From Harmothoe impar (Eukaryota; Annelida; Polychaeta; Phyllodocida; Polynoidae), in the NCBI GenBank assembly GCA_947462335.1, contig OX381708.1, positions 8,246,001 to 8,310,000 on the forward strand: a stretch of DNA of 64,000 bases. The letters run 5' to 3'. The position numbers and the translations under genes are program-made. This document shows positions 1-10,748 of this stretch, one piece after another. Every line of letters starts with the position of its first letter. Position 1 is the first letter of the stretch. The notes under the pieces are model-generated. The model had not been told where the DNA came from. It saw nothing but the letters and a program-made list of their open reading frames with translations, and searched no databases.

Positions 1-577
1 GTAACATATAATTCATGATCTTCTCTCACTACAAAAACTCTTTTAAATACATGATTTATTACCTTAAAATTAACACTTAACAGAGATGTCAGTTCGACAG
101 ACTATCCATATACAAATTAGGAAATTCAGGGTTAGACTCTTCCAAAAATAGCAGAGCTATAATGATTTAACACTTTTTCTCATTCGATAAGTAAACCATA
201 CAACCTTTATTAACCATTGATCAAACTTCTACTTTTGCTACCACAATTGAAACACAACTAGCCTTGGCTACATAAGGACTAGACAAACAAGTCTATATGT
301 TTGCGTTGCCCATGTTCTGGTGCAAATCCACTATACCTGTGGGTTTTTTTTATTTTTACAAATTCAATATTATTCTTAACTGAAGTATTTAATTACCAAG
401 ATATATCATTGAATCATTTATAATATATTACATGTGTTGTAGTTATACAGGTTTTTATAATACTGTTACAACTCTTTTGACCACTCCTTTTAGTAGTCAT
501 TTTCTGCCCTCTGGTACCAAACCATTCTGACAACGATTCAAGTCATGAATTTTATGGATCTACTTTTGTGCTCCTCT
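1..577. other. AT-rich flank, no gene seen
   Basis: This is sequence downstream of the minus-strand kelch gene 1. It is AT-rich with no convincing ORF, tandem repeat or terminal inverted repeat. It probably contains the 3' UTR of that gene. Confidence 0.5.
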
Positions 578-2398
578 CTAGTAATACATTTCACACGGCA
601 CAGTGAGAAGGGCAGCGGTACAGAAGTCCTCAGCCTGATTATGCTGAGTGTAGCCGTATGGTTCAGTAAGAGGAAAGTTCTCGATTTCGACATCAGGAGT
701 CTCCTCATCTGAATCTTCAACAGTCCACTTCCAGCACAGGCCTACTAAGTAGAAGTTGTGATAATGTGTCATGAGGGGGTGAGGAGTGTCTAGTTCTTCG
801 ACTGTACTAATCACATTGAGAATGTAGACACAACTACCAAGTGTCAACTTTATACTGTCAACTATTGACGATTCCTCCATGTTCTTAGGTGGACCACAGT
901 TGTTCAAGTCTATCCATGCGTTGGTAGCAAGATTGTAGTATGACATGAAGAGGCATGGATGTATTGCTAGCAGTACCTCTTCTTCTCTTATCTTCGACAC
1001 AGATAACTGGTGTGGTCTTCTCGAGCAGTCTGATGATGCCTTCGCTTCCCACTCAAGGTTTTCAGATGATAGATCTAGGCAGTAGAACACACTTTTATGT
1101 CCTTGCTCATTGATACTAGCGCTGCTGACATACATTTTATCACCGAGCACACACACACCAGGTTGGCTCATCATCATGATGGGCAAACTTGTAAATGAGG
1201 TCCAAGTATCTGTGTGGAAACTGTATTGCTCCACCTTGTCAGTGGGTATTGTACCTGTAGCCCACATGTAACCATCAGCAGGGTTTTCAGCTGGTAGGTA
1301 CTCCCCGCCAACAGCATACAGGTGGTCGCTGTGATGAATCAGGGTGAAACTCATCGTTGCCCTTGGTAATTTGGACATCACCGACCAAGTCAGTGTTTTA
1401 GGGTCGAATATGAGCCATACCTGGTTTTTATCATAACTTGCGACAACAAGGAAACCATTCACTGCTATGCAAGTGCACTGGTATTCAAATTTAGGGGCAT
1501 TTGTACCAATTATTTCATGTTTCCTCCAGTGATCTTCGTTATCCAAAACGCAGAAAGTGATTTTATCTTCTGAACGACTTGATGAAAAGATGACAGGTGA
1601 TGGCCCTGCCCTCAGCTTGGCTTGGTTTGATTTCTCCAACACTTTCAAGTGCATCGGTAACTCATGGTATTCTAAAGCCTTCTCAACCAAGTCATGCCAG
1701 GGACTGTCAGTGGTACAGAAAACGTCCATCTCTCTGACAGACTCTAGTAGTTTGCGAGGAATGATGCAGAATCTGACCTGACCAAGGAAGTCATTCACCT
1801 CATCTTTGTACTTCTCAGGGTCACTACTAAACCAGTCCTTGATGAACAGGAACATGTCCCACTCAGATTTCTGCCAGTTTTCTATCTGGGCCCGAACTTC
1901 TTTAGCACACATTTCCTCAAGCTTATACAGCTCAAACACTTTCTGATAATTCATCGTTATAAACTTATTGACTTCATCAACTTCTTTGTGGAAGGAGTAT
2001 TCTCTCAAAATACCATGGATCTCCACACAGTTCTCACAAGTGAGTTTTTGAGTAAGTGTTTCAGCACAGAATTCACTGACTGCAGTCATCTGGAGGTACA
2101 TGGCACACTTCAGCACTTCTAACACATCCTCTGTTTCACTCAGTAAAGTCCCGTCACCAGTATAAACAAACTCAAGAAGCTTGGATACCACATCTGCCGA
2201 CTGCCCCTTCAGTTCCACACTGTCAGCCTTGCTCTCCACATAGGAGTCACACAGCATGGCTTGGAAGAAGTTACTAACAGCAGCCAGGACCACCTTGTGC
2301 ACTCGGAACTCCTGGTCTTCCACCTTCAGTGTATAATCTCGGAGGGAGTCCTTTAGCCGGAGCTTTCTCACACCAGTTGTCAATCCCACATCAGCCAT
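578..2398 (-). CDS. BTB-BACK-Kelch protein, gene 1 (Kelch class A)
   Basis: A 606-residue intron-free ORF on the minus strand. Residues about 20-120 are a BTB/POZ domain (VHKVVLAAVSNFF), 130-235 a BACK domain, and about 280-590 degenerate Kelch repeats (for example LYAVGGEYLP). Proteins of this architecture normally dimerise through BTB, bind CUL3 and present substrates held by the Kelch propeller for ubiquitination; that role is inferred from family. The start at MADVGLTTGV is shared with the next three paralogs. An acceptor (TCTTTTCAG, exon starting at 2427) lies 29 bases upstream of the ATG, so a 5' non-coding exon is expected further right. The Kelch half pairs with gene 4, but the first 30 residues (VRKLRLKDSLRDYT) match gene 2, indicating a mosaic history. 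It ends PCEMYY. Confidence 0.9.
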   Translation of the reverse strand: MADVGLTTGVRKLRLKDSLRDYTLKVEDQEFRVHKVVLAAVSNFFQAMLCDSYVESKADSVELKGQSADVVSKLLEFVYTGDGTLLSETEDVLEVLKCAMYLQMTAVSEFCAETLTQKLTCENCVEIHGILREYSFHKEVDEVNKFITMNYQKVFELYKLEEMCAKEVRAQIENWQKSEWDMFLFIKDWFSSDPEKYKDEVNDFLGQVRFCIIPRKLLESVREMDVFCTTDSPWHDLVEKALEYHELPMHLKVLEKSNQAKLRAGPSPVIFSSSRSEDKITFCVLDNEDHWRKHEIIGTNAPKFEYQCTCIAVNGFLVVASYDKNQVWLIFDPKTLTWSVMSKLPRATMSFTLIHHSDHLYAVGGEYLPAENPADGYMWATGTIPTDKVEQYSFHTDTWTSFTSLPIMMMSQPGVCVLGDKMYVSSASINEQGHKSVFYCLDLSSENLEWEAKASSDCSRRPHQLSVSKIREEEVLLAIHPCLFMSYYNLATNAWIDLNNCGPPKNMEESSIVDSIKLTLGSCVYILNVISTVEELDTPHPLMTHYHNFYLVGLCWKWTVEDSDEETPDVEIENFPLTEPYGYTQHNQAEDFCTAALLTVPCEMYY

Positions 2399-2944
2399 CT
2401 TGCAGCTTTCCAGTCAATGACTCAGACCTGAAAAGATTGAAAATTTGAAGGATATTTGTCTCAATGTCATTCATTTTAAATTGAAAATTACCCGATTAAT
2501 TTAATTATGAAGGGGAATTAAGATTCTAACCAGCCCTAGGCACTATGTGAGGGCGAGTTGGAATGAAGGTTCCAAGGAGCTAATGATATTTGTTTTACTT
2601 TTTGAAAAACTAGCATCTAATATCAGTGATCAGTTTGCCTTTATATAGGTTTCCAAAATAATTAGTCAGTGGAACCTGAGGTCAATGAAATACCCACAGT
2701 TGTATGTGGTGATAAACAGGCATTTGTGGTGCTACTCTTGATTTTTTGTCATACTTTCTCCAACTGCACTTTGCTTGTGTATTTGTCAAGGTGTCAATGT
2801 CAATTTTTTGTTCAATGTGATTGTTGTTTGAAAATTCTCATCATTTTAACCAGATACTCCATTCAATTCCTTTGAATATATTACTTTAATATGAATATCT
2901 GCACTCACAATCTTTTTCAGAACAAGGCAAATATAGAGTAGAAC
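2399..2944. repeat. Duplicated 5' flank of kelch gene 1 (unit copy 1, left part)
   Basis: This stretch aligns with the flank of gene 2 at 6397-7265. It includes the splice acceptor region and shared runs such as GGAACCTGAGGTCAATG. It is part of the tandem kelch duplication unit. Copy 2 lacks about 70 bases found here near 2465-2560. No other gene is seen. Confidence 0.75.
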
Positions 2945-3510
2945 TGTAACTGGCAGCTATGACTGCCATGTTATGTTGTATATCTATTTCTATGTGTTGT
3001 TATGATATAATATAACACGGTTCTATTGTTGTTCATAACATGTTTTATTCGTTCCTTAATGTGTACCGATGGTTCGTCACATATACCGCCGGTTATTGTC
3101 TACGGTTAAACCCCGAAGGTACCGAAGTTACCGACGGTTAATTATCATTAAGGTTTCGTAACATATTACATAATATTCATTACTAGGTGGCGCTGCAGGT
3201 ACGGTCAGGTGACCCCCCTCAGGCCTGTATACACATGTATAAGGTCGGCTGTTCTTCTCAGAAAGCAGTCAGGTTTGGTTACTGCTGAGGCAAACACCTC
3301 CCTGTACTCCGGGTTTACACTATGTTATAGCTTGTCTACCCTGCGGTATTATTCTCTAGATCATGTTCTGATCTCTGTCATAACCGACGGCTACTACAGA
3401 AAGATAATACTGGATGCTTGTTAAATAAAGTCGCCGTATATTAAAGCTTAATTGTACCTTGTCTGGTTGTTGTTCTTATGAAGTCACACAAGTAGATTAG
3501 ACCAACTACA
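2945..3510 (+). mobile_element. Solo LTR, 566 bp, with GAAC target duplication
   Basis: The insertion begins TGTAACTGG and ends CAACTACA (TGTA...TACA termini). It is flanked by GAAC at 2941-2944 and again at 3511-3514. The homologous flank of gene 2 (around 7278-7290) reads straight through the site with a single GAAC-like copy, which supplies an empty-site control. Inside are a TATA-like stretch near 3235 and an AATAAA signal near 3424, the layout of an LTR promoter and polyadenylation site. No internal retroelement ORFs accompany it, so it is a solo LTR left by LTR-LTR recombination. Its superfamily cannot be assigned from the LTR alone. Confidence 0.8.
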
Positions 3511-3514
3511 GAAC

Positions 3515-4125
3515 CATCTCACAGAAATTGGAAAGTTTAAATTTTATTGAACACTTGACTTAATTCACATGAATATTTAGATATTATCATGTATCTAAAA
3601 TTAAATAATCTAATACAAACATAGCTGACCGCTTCATGAACCTGGACAATCCCGTTATATATTTGGCTATGAATGCATCAGATTTCTGATGCCAGCACTC
3701 TGAACACTAAACAACAACCATCAATCAGGCAAGCAGCCTCATCTTGGTTTATGACCTGGCGTTGTGAATTGATGAGAGGATTTAAATGATCAACTTAACC
3801 CCTTCCACATGGTAAGCCAATATATTGCACAAAATTGCATTGAGTTACAAGAAACCCAGTGGTGAAGGGGTAAATGACAGCGTTTTACACAATATCATGA
3901 CAACATTTAAATGATCTTCCAAGGGCTGGGAAAACCAAATAAGCAAATGCTTTATACCCATACAAGTCACCATTTTGGCATCAAATATCTAAATGTACAT
4001 CTGTCAATCCAAGCTCAGGAATTGCATAACTGTCAAAACAAGCAATTGAGAAAATGCTGGATCTCTGTAATGTATTTTGGAGATAGTTAGCGACAGCCAT
4101 AAAAAGGTGTATGCCGGTGCAGGTA
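3515..4125. repeat. Duplicated kelch intergenic flank (unit copy 1, right part)
   Basis: Aligns base for base with about 7288-7810 in the next unit, for example GGAAAGTTTAAATTTTATTG and ATTCACATGA. It is non-coding and lies 3' of gene 2. Only small indels separate the two copies. Confidence 0.75.
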
Positions 4126-4568
4126 CCATATTTCCCTGTTCATAAGCTCAGGCTCATATTGATTTCAAGTGGTATATCGACAAGGCTTATAAACGGGGCT
4201 GGCTTATGAACGGGACATGCTTATATTTTGCAAGGGGAATTTCTCTGACATCTTGTCATATTTTCTGATTAATTCTCCACTTTTCAATAACATTTTGGAA
4301 AAAATCTCAAAAACTTCATCAACATATTCATGAATAAGCTGATCACCTTTACAAATATGTCCATAGCTTATGAATTTAACTGTGATTTGTATAACTACAA
4401 GAATTATGTAAACACTCCAATTAGATGCAAAATTATTACCAGATAAGTGTTGCCTGATGATTTTGATTCCTTGCCTTGGCTTATATTTGGGCCCCGGCTT
4501 ATAATGAACCTAGTGCCCCTTTTGAGATGGCTTATAAATGGGCCCAGCTTATAAACAGGGAAATACGG
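4126..4568. mobile_element. TIR MITE, about 443 bp, TA or GTAC target site
   Basis: The ends are inverted: left CCATATTTCCCTGTTCATAA, and right, read in reverse complement, CCGTATTTCCCTGTTTATAA. The flanking GGTAC...GTACAT collapses to a single GGTACAT in the empty copy at 7808-7816. No transposase ORF is present, so it is non-autonomous. A TA duplication with CCGTA-type ends suggests a Tc1/mariner-like family; the family is inference. Confidence 0.75.
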
Positions 4569-4605
4569 TACATATGGTGGTGATCCCACAGTCTAGGTGG
4601 CAGCA

Positions 4606-6396
4606 CTAGTAGTACATGTCACATGGCAGGGTGGCTACACCACAACAGCCACCACTAAATCCATCCGCCCAATGCCTGGAGCTGACAGGAAAGTCTTCAA
4701 GTCGGACCCTTTTAATCTTCCTTCCTCGCTTCTCTGGAATGATGCACTTCCAGCATGCCCCTACAACATCGATCATCTCCCCTTCCTGGTCACCCTCACC
4801 CATGACTGCCACACTTAGATTGAGGATGAAGAGGTTTTTCCCATGTGCTATGAAGATACTATTTTCTATTTCCACCCGCTCTTCGGGACCGCTTATTGGG
4901 AAACATTGATTTGTCAAGCTAGACCATTGATCCTTTGAAGGACTGTAATACTGGAAGTCCAGATCTCTGCGGACAATAACAACCACATCCTCCCGGTCTA
5001 TCTTAGTGACACAGATTGCACTTGGGATGACTCCCCATTGCAGCGATGCCTTCTTGTCCCAGGTGTTGGTATCGGATGACATATCCATGCAGTAAACACC
5101 TTTTGATCTATATTTATTGTATGGATCAGTGAGTTCTTCCTCATAGGTTATCCCACCAACGATGTACGTAATGTCTCCAATGACGCATGCACCGGGGAGA
5201 GATATCCTGACCGGTAGATTCTGTGCAGAGGTCCATGTGTTTGTACGGAAACTGTATTTCACCATTGCGTTGGTGGGTGTTTCATCTGGCAGGTACTCCC
5301 CACCTAGAGCGTACAGACACTCACCATGGTGTACCATGCTGAAATACACAGCCGGCCTCGGCAGTTTTGGCATCAGAGTCCAATTCTGTGTTTTAGTGTC
5401 GACTAGCAGCCAAGTTTGATCTGCAGTGTAACTAGCAACAACAAGGAAATCTTTCACTGCAATGCACTTCCATTGGTAGCCATCATATTCTGGTGCACTT
5501 AACCCTTTCAGTTCATACTCCCTCCAGTGGTGTTCTTTGTCCATAGCATAGAATTTGGTTTCATCTTTCAAATGATTAGGTCCAAAAATGACGGGGGATG
5601 GCCCCGCCCTCAGCTTGGTTTGTTCTGAAGTGTCCAACACTTTCAAGTGCATTGGTAGCTGATGGTACTGCATTGCCTTCTCAACCAAGTCATGCCAGGG
5701 ACCGTCAGCAGTACAGAAAACGTCCATCTCTCTGACAGACTCGACTAGTTTGGGAGGAATGATGCAGAACCTGACCTGACTCAGTAAGTCAGTCACCTCA
5801 TCTTTGTACTTCTCAGGGTCACTACTAAACCAGTCCTTGATGAACAGGAACATGTCCCACTCAGATTTCTGCCAGTTTTCTATCTGGGCTCGGACTTCTT
5901 TAGCAGACATTTCCTCAAGCTTATACAGCTCAAACACTTTCTGATAATTCAGCTTTATGAACTTATTGACTTCATCAACTTCTTTGTGGAAGGAGTATTC
6001 TCTCAAAGTACCATGGATCTCCACACAGTTGTCACAAGTGAGTTTTTGAGTAAGTCTCTTGGCACAGAATTGACTGACTGCAGGCATCTGGAGGTACATG
6101 GCACACTTCAGCATTTCTAACACATCCTCTGTTTCACTCAGTAAAGTCTCGTCACCAGTATAAACAAACTCAAGAAGCTTGGATACCACATCTGCCGACT
6201 GTCCCTTCAGTTCCACACTGTCAGCCTTGCTCTCCACATAGGAGTCACACAGCATGGCTTGGAAGAAGTTACTAACAGCAGCAAGGACCACCTTGTGCAC
6301 TCGGAACTCCTGGTCTTCCACCTTGAGTGTATAATCTCGGAGGGAGTCCTTTAGCCGGAGCTTTCTCACACCAGTTGTCAATCCCACATCAGCCAT
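4606..6396 (-). CDS. BTB-BACK-Kelch protein, gene 2 (Kelch class B)
   Basis: A 596-residue intron-free ORF. The BTB domain (about 20-120) and BACK domain (130-235) are almost identical to gene 1. The Kelch region (about 275-585) is a different class, shared with gene 3 and less closely with gene 5 (DETKFYAMDKEHHWREYELK, LYALGGEYLPDETPT, ending LPCDMYY). The predicted role is a CUL3 adaptor with Kelch substrate recognition, inferred from family. The MADVG start is kept because all paralogs share it. A TCTTTTCAG acceptor gives an exon start at 6425. The spacing of gene starts to gene 3 (3,242 bp) and to gene 1 (3,998 bp) differs mainly because of the solo LTR and MITE in the first interval and a smaller insertion in the second. 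No disabling mutation is seen. Confidence 0.9.
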   Translation of the reverse strand: MADVGLTTGVRKLRLKDSLRDYTLKVEDQEFRVHKVVLAAVSNFFQAMLCDSYVESKADSVELKGQSADVVSKLLEFVYTGDETLLSETEDVLEMLKCAMYLQMPAVSQFCAKRLTQKLTCDNCVEIHGTLREYSFHKEVDEVNKFIKLNYQKVFELYKLEEMSAKEVRAQIENWQKSEWDMFLFIKDWFSSDPEKYKDEVTDLLSQVRFCIIPPKLVESVREMDVFCTADGPWHDLVEKAMQYHQLPMHLKVLDTSEQTKLRAGPSPVIFGPNHLKDETKFYAMDKEHHWREYELKGLSAPEYDGYQWKCIAVKDFLVVASYTADQTWLLVDTKTQNWTLMPKLPRPAVYFSMVHHGECLYALGGEYLPDETPTNAMVKYSFRTNTWTSAQNLPVRISLPGACVIGDITYIVGGITYEEELTDPYNKYRSKGVYCMDMSSDTNTWDKKASLQWGVIPSAICVTKIDREDVVVIVRRDLDFQYYSPSKDQWSSLTNQCFPISGPEERVEIENSIFIAHGKNLFILNLSVAVMGEGDQEGEMIDVVGACWKCIIPEKRGRKIKRVRLEDFPVSSRHWADGFSGGCCGVATLPCDMYY

Positions 6397-7847
6397 CTTG
6401 CAGCTTTCCAGTCAATGACTCAGACCTGAAAAGATTGAAAATTTGAAGGATATTTATTTCACTGACATTAATTTTGAATGAAGGTTCCAAGGTTGCTTTT
6501 ACATTAGTCACCCAACAAAGGAGCTAATGATTTATTTATTTCCTTTTGGAAAAACTAACATCCAATATCAGTGATCATTTTGCCTTTATATAGGTTTCTA
6601 AAATAATTAGTCAGTGGAACCTGTGGTCAATGTGATTAACCGGCATTTGTGGTGCTACTCTTGATTTTTTGTCATACTTTACTCCAGCTGCATTTTGTCT
6701 GTGTATTTGTCAAGGGGTTAATGTCAATTTTTTGTTCAATGTGATTGTTTTTTGAAAATTCTCATCATTATGAGGCGTTATAAACCAGATATTCCATTCA
6801 ATGTAATTTAAGGAAAAATATACCTCAAATATTCATTCTAATAAGCGCCCCCCATGGCTGTCATATACAAACTTCAGAGGCCTCCACAAGGCTTCTACAC
6901 ACCCCTATGACTTCACATCTGACTTTGCCTTAACACCTGTAGGCTGTACAGGTGTGAAGTGATCTATATTACACACATGTGTGACAATCAGTACCAAAAT
7001 TGGAGGATCACATTGAAAAAATCTGGGGAAAATCCGAAAAAAGGGGGGGGGGCGCTTATTCGGGGGAGGGCGCTTATTACGTCGAATACGGTAATAGTTG
7101 ATAGAGCACAGCCACTGTAAACTAATTACGACAAGATATGGTAATTGTATTGCTCCACACATGTGCACAATTATCATCATAGATGAAAGAGCACAATAGA
7201 ATTGAGGACTTTGAATATATTACTTTAATATGAATATCTGCACTCACTAGCTTTTTCAGAACAAAGCGAATATAGAGTAGAACGATCTCACACAAATTGG
7301 AAAGTTTAAATTTTATTGAACACTTGACTTAATTCACATGATTATTTAGATATTATCATCTATCTGAAATTAAATAATCTGATACAAACATGGCTGACCG
7401 TCTCATGAACCTGGACAATCCAGTTATATATTTGGCTATTAATACATTAGATTTCTGATCCCAGCACTCTGAGCACTAAACAACAACAAGGCTTATCTTG
7501 GTTTATGACCTAGCGTCGGGAATTGATGAGAGGACTTAATGATCAACTAAGTGACAAGTGTTGCAAAATATCATGAGAACATTCAAATGATCTTCTGAGG
7601 GCTGGTAAAACCGGACAAGCGAATACTTAATACCAATACTAGTTGCCATTTTGGCATAACATAGTCATATGTACATCTGTCAATCCTAGCTCAGTAGTTG
7701 CTTGCATAGGCCTACATGTCTAACAAGCAAAGGAGAAAATGGTGGATTTCTGTAATGTAGTCTGGAGGTGGTTAGCGACAGCCATGGAAAGGTGTGGATG
7801 TGAGTGTAGGTACATATGGTGGTGATCCCACAGTCTAGGTGGCAGCA
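6397..7847. repeat. Duplicated kelch intergenic flank (unit copy 2)
   Basis: Homologous to 2399-4605 without the solo LTR and the 443-bp MITE of that copy. It carries its own insertion at about 6803-7207. The final bases before gene 3, with CATATGGTGGTGATCCCACA, also precede gene 2 at 4572. Otherwise non-coding. Confidence 0.75.
6803..7207. mobile_element. Insertion of about 400 bp containing a TIR-element end
   Basis: Present in unit copy 2 and absent from copy 1, where CCATTCAATTC runs directly into CTTTGAATAT. It contains a G-rich stretch followed by GGGCGCTTATTACGTCGAAT and ACGGTA near 7067-7092. This is the reverse of a CCGTATTCGACG-type terminal repeat, which recurs as a fragment near 37780. 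The left end is degenerate, so borders are approximate. Confidence 0.5.
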
Positions 7848-9638
7848 CTAGTAGTACATGTCACATGGCAGGGTGGCTACACCACAACAGCCACCACTAA
7901 ATCCATCCCCCCAATCCCTGGAGCTGACAGGAAAGTTTTCAAGTCTGACCCGTATAATCTTCCTTCCTCGCTTCTCTGGAATGATGCACTTCCAGCATGC
8001 CCCTACTACATCGATCATCTCCCCTTCCTGGTCACCCTCACCCATGACTGCCACACTTAGATTGAGAATGAAGAGGTTTTTCCCATGTGCCATGAAGATG
8101 CTATTTTCTATTTCCACCCGCTCTTCGGGACCGCTTATTGGGAAACATTGATTTGTCAAGTTAGACCATTGATCCTTTGAAGGACTGTAGTACTGGAAGT
8201 CCAGATCTGTGCGGACAATAACAACCACCTCCTCCCGGTCTATATTGGTCACACAGATTGCACTTGGGATGACTCCCCATTCCAACGATGCCTTCTTCTC
8301 CCAGGTGCTGGTATCGGAGGACATATCCATGCAGTAAACACCTTTTGATCTATATTTACTATATGGATCAGTGAGTTCTTCCTCATAGGTTATCCCACCA
8401 ACGATGTACGTAATGTCTCCAATGACGCATGCACCGGGGAGAGATATCTTGACGGGCAGATTCTGTGCAGAGGTCCATGTGTTTGTACGGAAACTGTATT
8501 TCACCATTGTGTTGGTGGGTGTTTCATCTGGCAGGTACTCCCCACCTAGAGCGTACAGACACTCACCATGGTGTACCATGCTGAAATACACAGCTGGCCT
8601 CGGCAGTTTGGGCATCAGAGTCCAATTCTGTGTTTTAGTGTCCACCAACAGCCACGTTTGATCTGCACCGTAACTAGCAACAACAAGGAAATCTTTCACT
8701 GCAATGCACTTCCATTGGTAGCCATCATATTCCGGTGCATCTAACCCTTTCAGTTCATACTCCCTCCAGTGATGTTCTTTGTCCATAGCATAGAATTTGG
8801 TTTCATCTTTCAAATGATTAGGTCCGAAAATGACAGGGGATGGCCCTGCCCTCAGCTTGGTTTGTTCTGAAGTGTCCAACACTTTCAAGTGCATTGGTAG
8901 CTGATGGTACTGCAAGGCCTTCTCAACCAGGTCATGCCAGGACCCTTCAGTGGTACAGAAAACGTCCATCTCTCTGACAGATTCAACTAGTTTGCGAGGA
9001 ATGATGCAGAACCTGACCTGACTCAGTAAGTCAGTCACCTCATCTTTGTACTTCTCAGGGTCACTACTAAACCAGTCCTTGATGAACACGAACATGTCCC
9101 ACTCAGATTTCTGCCAGTTTTCTACCTGGGCCCAAACTTCTTTAGCAGACATCTCCTCAAGCTTATACAGCTCAAACACTTTCTGATAATTCAGCGTTAT
9201 GAACTTATTGACTTCATCAACTTCTTTGTGGAAGGAGTACTCTCTCAAAATACCATGGATCTCCACACAGTTCTCACAAGTGAGTTTTTGAGTCAGTGTT
9301 TCAGCACAGAATTGACTGACTGCAGGCATCTGGAGGTACATGGCACACTTCAGCATTTCTAACACATCCTCTGTTTCACTCAGTAAAGTCTCGTCACCAG
9401 TATAAACAAACTCAAGAAGTTTGGATACCACATCTGCCGACTGTCCCTTCAGTTCCACACTGTCAGCCTTGCTCTCCACATAGGAGTCACACAGCATGGC
9501 TTGGAAGAAGTTACTAACAGCAGCAAGGACCACCTTGTGCACGCGGAACTCCTGGTCTTCCACCTTCAGTGTGTAATCTTGAAGCGAGGCTTTCGTCCAT
9601 ATGTTTTTCACACCAGTTGTCAATCCCACATCAGCCAT
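7848..9638 (-). CDS. BTB-BACK-Kelch protein, gene 3 (Kelch class B)
   Basis: A 596-residue intron-free product starting at MADVGLTTGV (ATG at 9638). The frame stays open 48 bases further upstream, but that extension crosses the acceptor CTTCTTTTCAG (exon start 9667) and does not match the paralogs, so it is rejected as coding. BTB covers about 20-120, BACK 130-235, Kelch 275-585. The Kelch region is nearly identical to gene 2. In contrast, the N-terminal segment VKNIWTKASLQDYT matches gene 4 rather than gene 2, the reciprocal of the gene 1/gene 2 pairing. The predicted function is CUL3-linked substrate adaptor, by family. Confidence 0.9.
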   Translation of the reverse strand: MADVGLTTGVKNIWTKASLQDYTLKVEDQEFRVHKVVLAAVSNFFQAMLCDSYVESKADSVELKGQSADVVSKLLEFVYTGDETLLSETEDVLEMLKCAMYLQMPAVSQFCAETLTQKLTCENCVEIHGILREYSFHKEVDEVNKFITLNYQKVFELYKLEEMSAKEVWAQVENWQKSEWDMFVFIKDWFSSDPEKYKDEVTDLLSQVRFCIIPRKLVESVREMDVFCTTEGSWHDLVEKALQYHQLPMHLKVLDTSEQTKLRAGPSPVIFGPNHLKDETKFYAMDKEHHWREYELKGLDAPEYDGYQWKCIAVKDFLVVASYGADQTWLLVDTKTQNWTLMPKLPRPAVYFSMVHHGECLYALGGEYLPDETPTNTMVKYSFRTNTWTSAQNLPVKISLPGACVIGDITYIVGGITYEEELTDPYSKYRSKGVYCMDMSSDTSTWEKKASLEWGVIPSAICVTNIDREEVVVIVRTDLDFQYYSPSKDQWSNLTNQCFPISGPEERVEIENSIFMAHGKNLFILNLSVAVMGEGDQEGEMIDVVGACWKCIIPEKRGRKIIRVRLENFPVSSRDWGDGFSGGCCGVATLPCDMYY

Positions 9639-9890
9639 CTTTCGACTTTCCAGTGAATGACTCAAACCTGAAAAGAAGATCGACAATTTTAAGGATATTT
9701 ATCTCCATGTCAATTATGAATGACAGGTTTCTGATGTTGCCTGAGACTGTTATGTTTTTCACTTAAAGATACATTTCATATTTACACCTAGGCTTACCTC
9801 TATAACATCTGGATATTTCGTGAAACTCATAAACTACAAGCAAGGGGTATCTTTCATTGATAGTGTAGAGGTCGTGGAAAACTTAGTCAT

Positions 9891-9962
9891 TGGATCGACG
9901 GGGAATCGAACCACAGACCTCTCGCACCGGTGACAAGCATGCTTACCATTACACTACCAACC
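9891..9962 (-). repeat. tRNA-like SINE head
   Basis: On the minus strand the sequence has an A-box-like TAGTGTAATGGTAAGCATG and a B-box-like GGTTCGATTCC at tRNA spacing. The acceptor stem mispairs and the anticodon loop lacks the usual U33, so a functional tRNA is unlikely. A tRNA-derived SINE or tRNA pseudogene is the better reading. Confidence 0.4.
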
Positions 9963-10283
9963 TGTGTCTGACTGTTTTCCGCTCCCTACCATACTGGATC
10001 GGTATGGTACAGAGGGGGAGGATCACCCGTTCGGGCTTTCCACCAGGGTACGGGGAATCCAACCCATGCTGGTGGTGTAGACCACAGGCGCAGTATGGTT
10101 CATTTGATAATAAATCATAAAAGTACTGCATATACTTAGCCATGAGTGTGGAATTCCGTGTAGGGAAAGAAAGTAAGGAGTATCACGAAAGCTATAGCAC
10201 CACTGCTGCAATCAGTTGTTGTTTCGCTAAAAAAAGATTCAAGTGAGTGAAGCTATAAATAAATATATACGGTCAAGATAGCC

Positions 10284-10748
10284 AAGTTTGTTGACAAGTG
10301 TCTGTTGATTGTTTGGATTGTTTTATGTCCAACTGGACTGTGACCCCTGGGACATATCTCAGGTTGGCAAAGAGTCAGCAAAAAAATAGTGGTGGTCTGC
10401 CCTGCGGTAGTAGGACAGATATTTATATGCTGCTTGCCCGGTACAGCAGTGACCGCATCTATGGATAATTGAATCAATGAAAATGAGTGACCGCATCTAT
10501 GAGGTGAGGGAGAAAACCCCTACTGGGGCACATCCCATACTTTTTTCGAAGTATAGCAAGTGTTCTTTTATTTGCCTGGTCCTACATACCTGGGCTAGTA
10601 CCATAGTAGGCAGGGCCGGACAGACCACTGCCTTTGATATCTCATACATGGTTCACTGAGGAGATGCCAGGCCACCAGCTTGAAGCCCAAAGCCTGCACA
10701 TATGGGCAGCAGCTGCCAAAACAGCTTATGTGACTAATCACAACAGTG
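10284..10748. repeat. Dispersed repeat upstream of kelch gene 3 (left part)
   Basis: This sequence recurs at 27925-28505 upstream of gene 4 and at 33056-33314/33821-33960 upstream of gene 5. Landmarks are GGACATATCTCAGGTTGGCA, ATATGCTGCTTGCCC, CTACATACCTGGGCTAG and CTTTGATATCTCA. The retrotransposon is inserted in it, and the sequence resumes at about 23310. It is either an old transposon family or ancestral flank carried along with the gene duplications. No coding potential is recognised. Confidence 0.65.

Noticed and set aside
9639..9686. 16-residue N-terminal extension of kelch gene 3, and similar extensions of genes 4 and 5
   Set aside because: Each extension crosses a conserved TTTTCAG splice acceptor and does not align among paralogs.
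9891..9962. Functional tRNA gene
   Set aside because: Acceptor stem mispairs and the anticodon loop is abnormal; the same holds for the candidates at 23701 and 28766.
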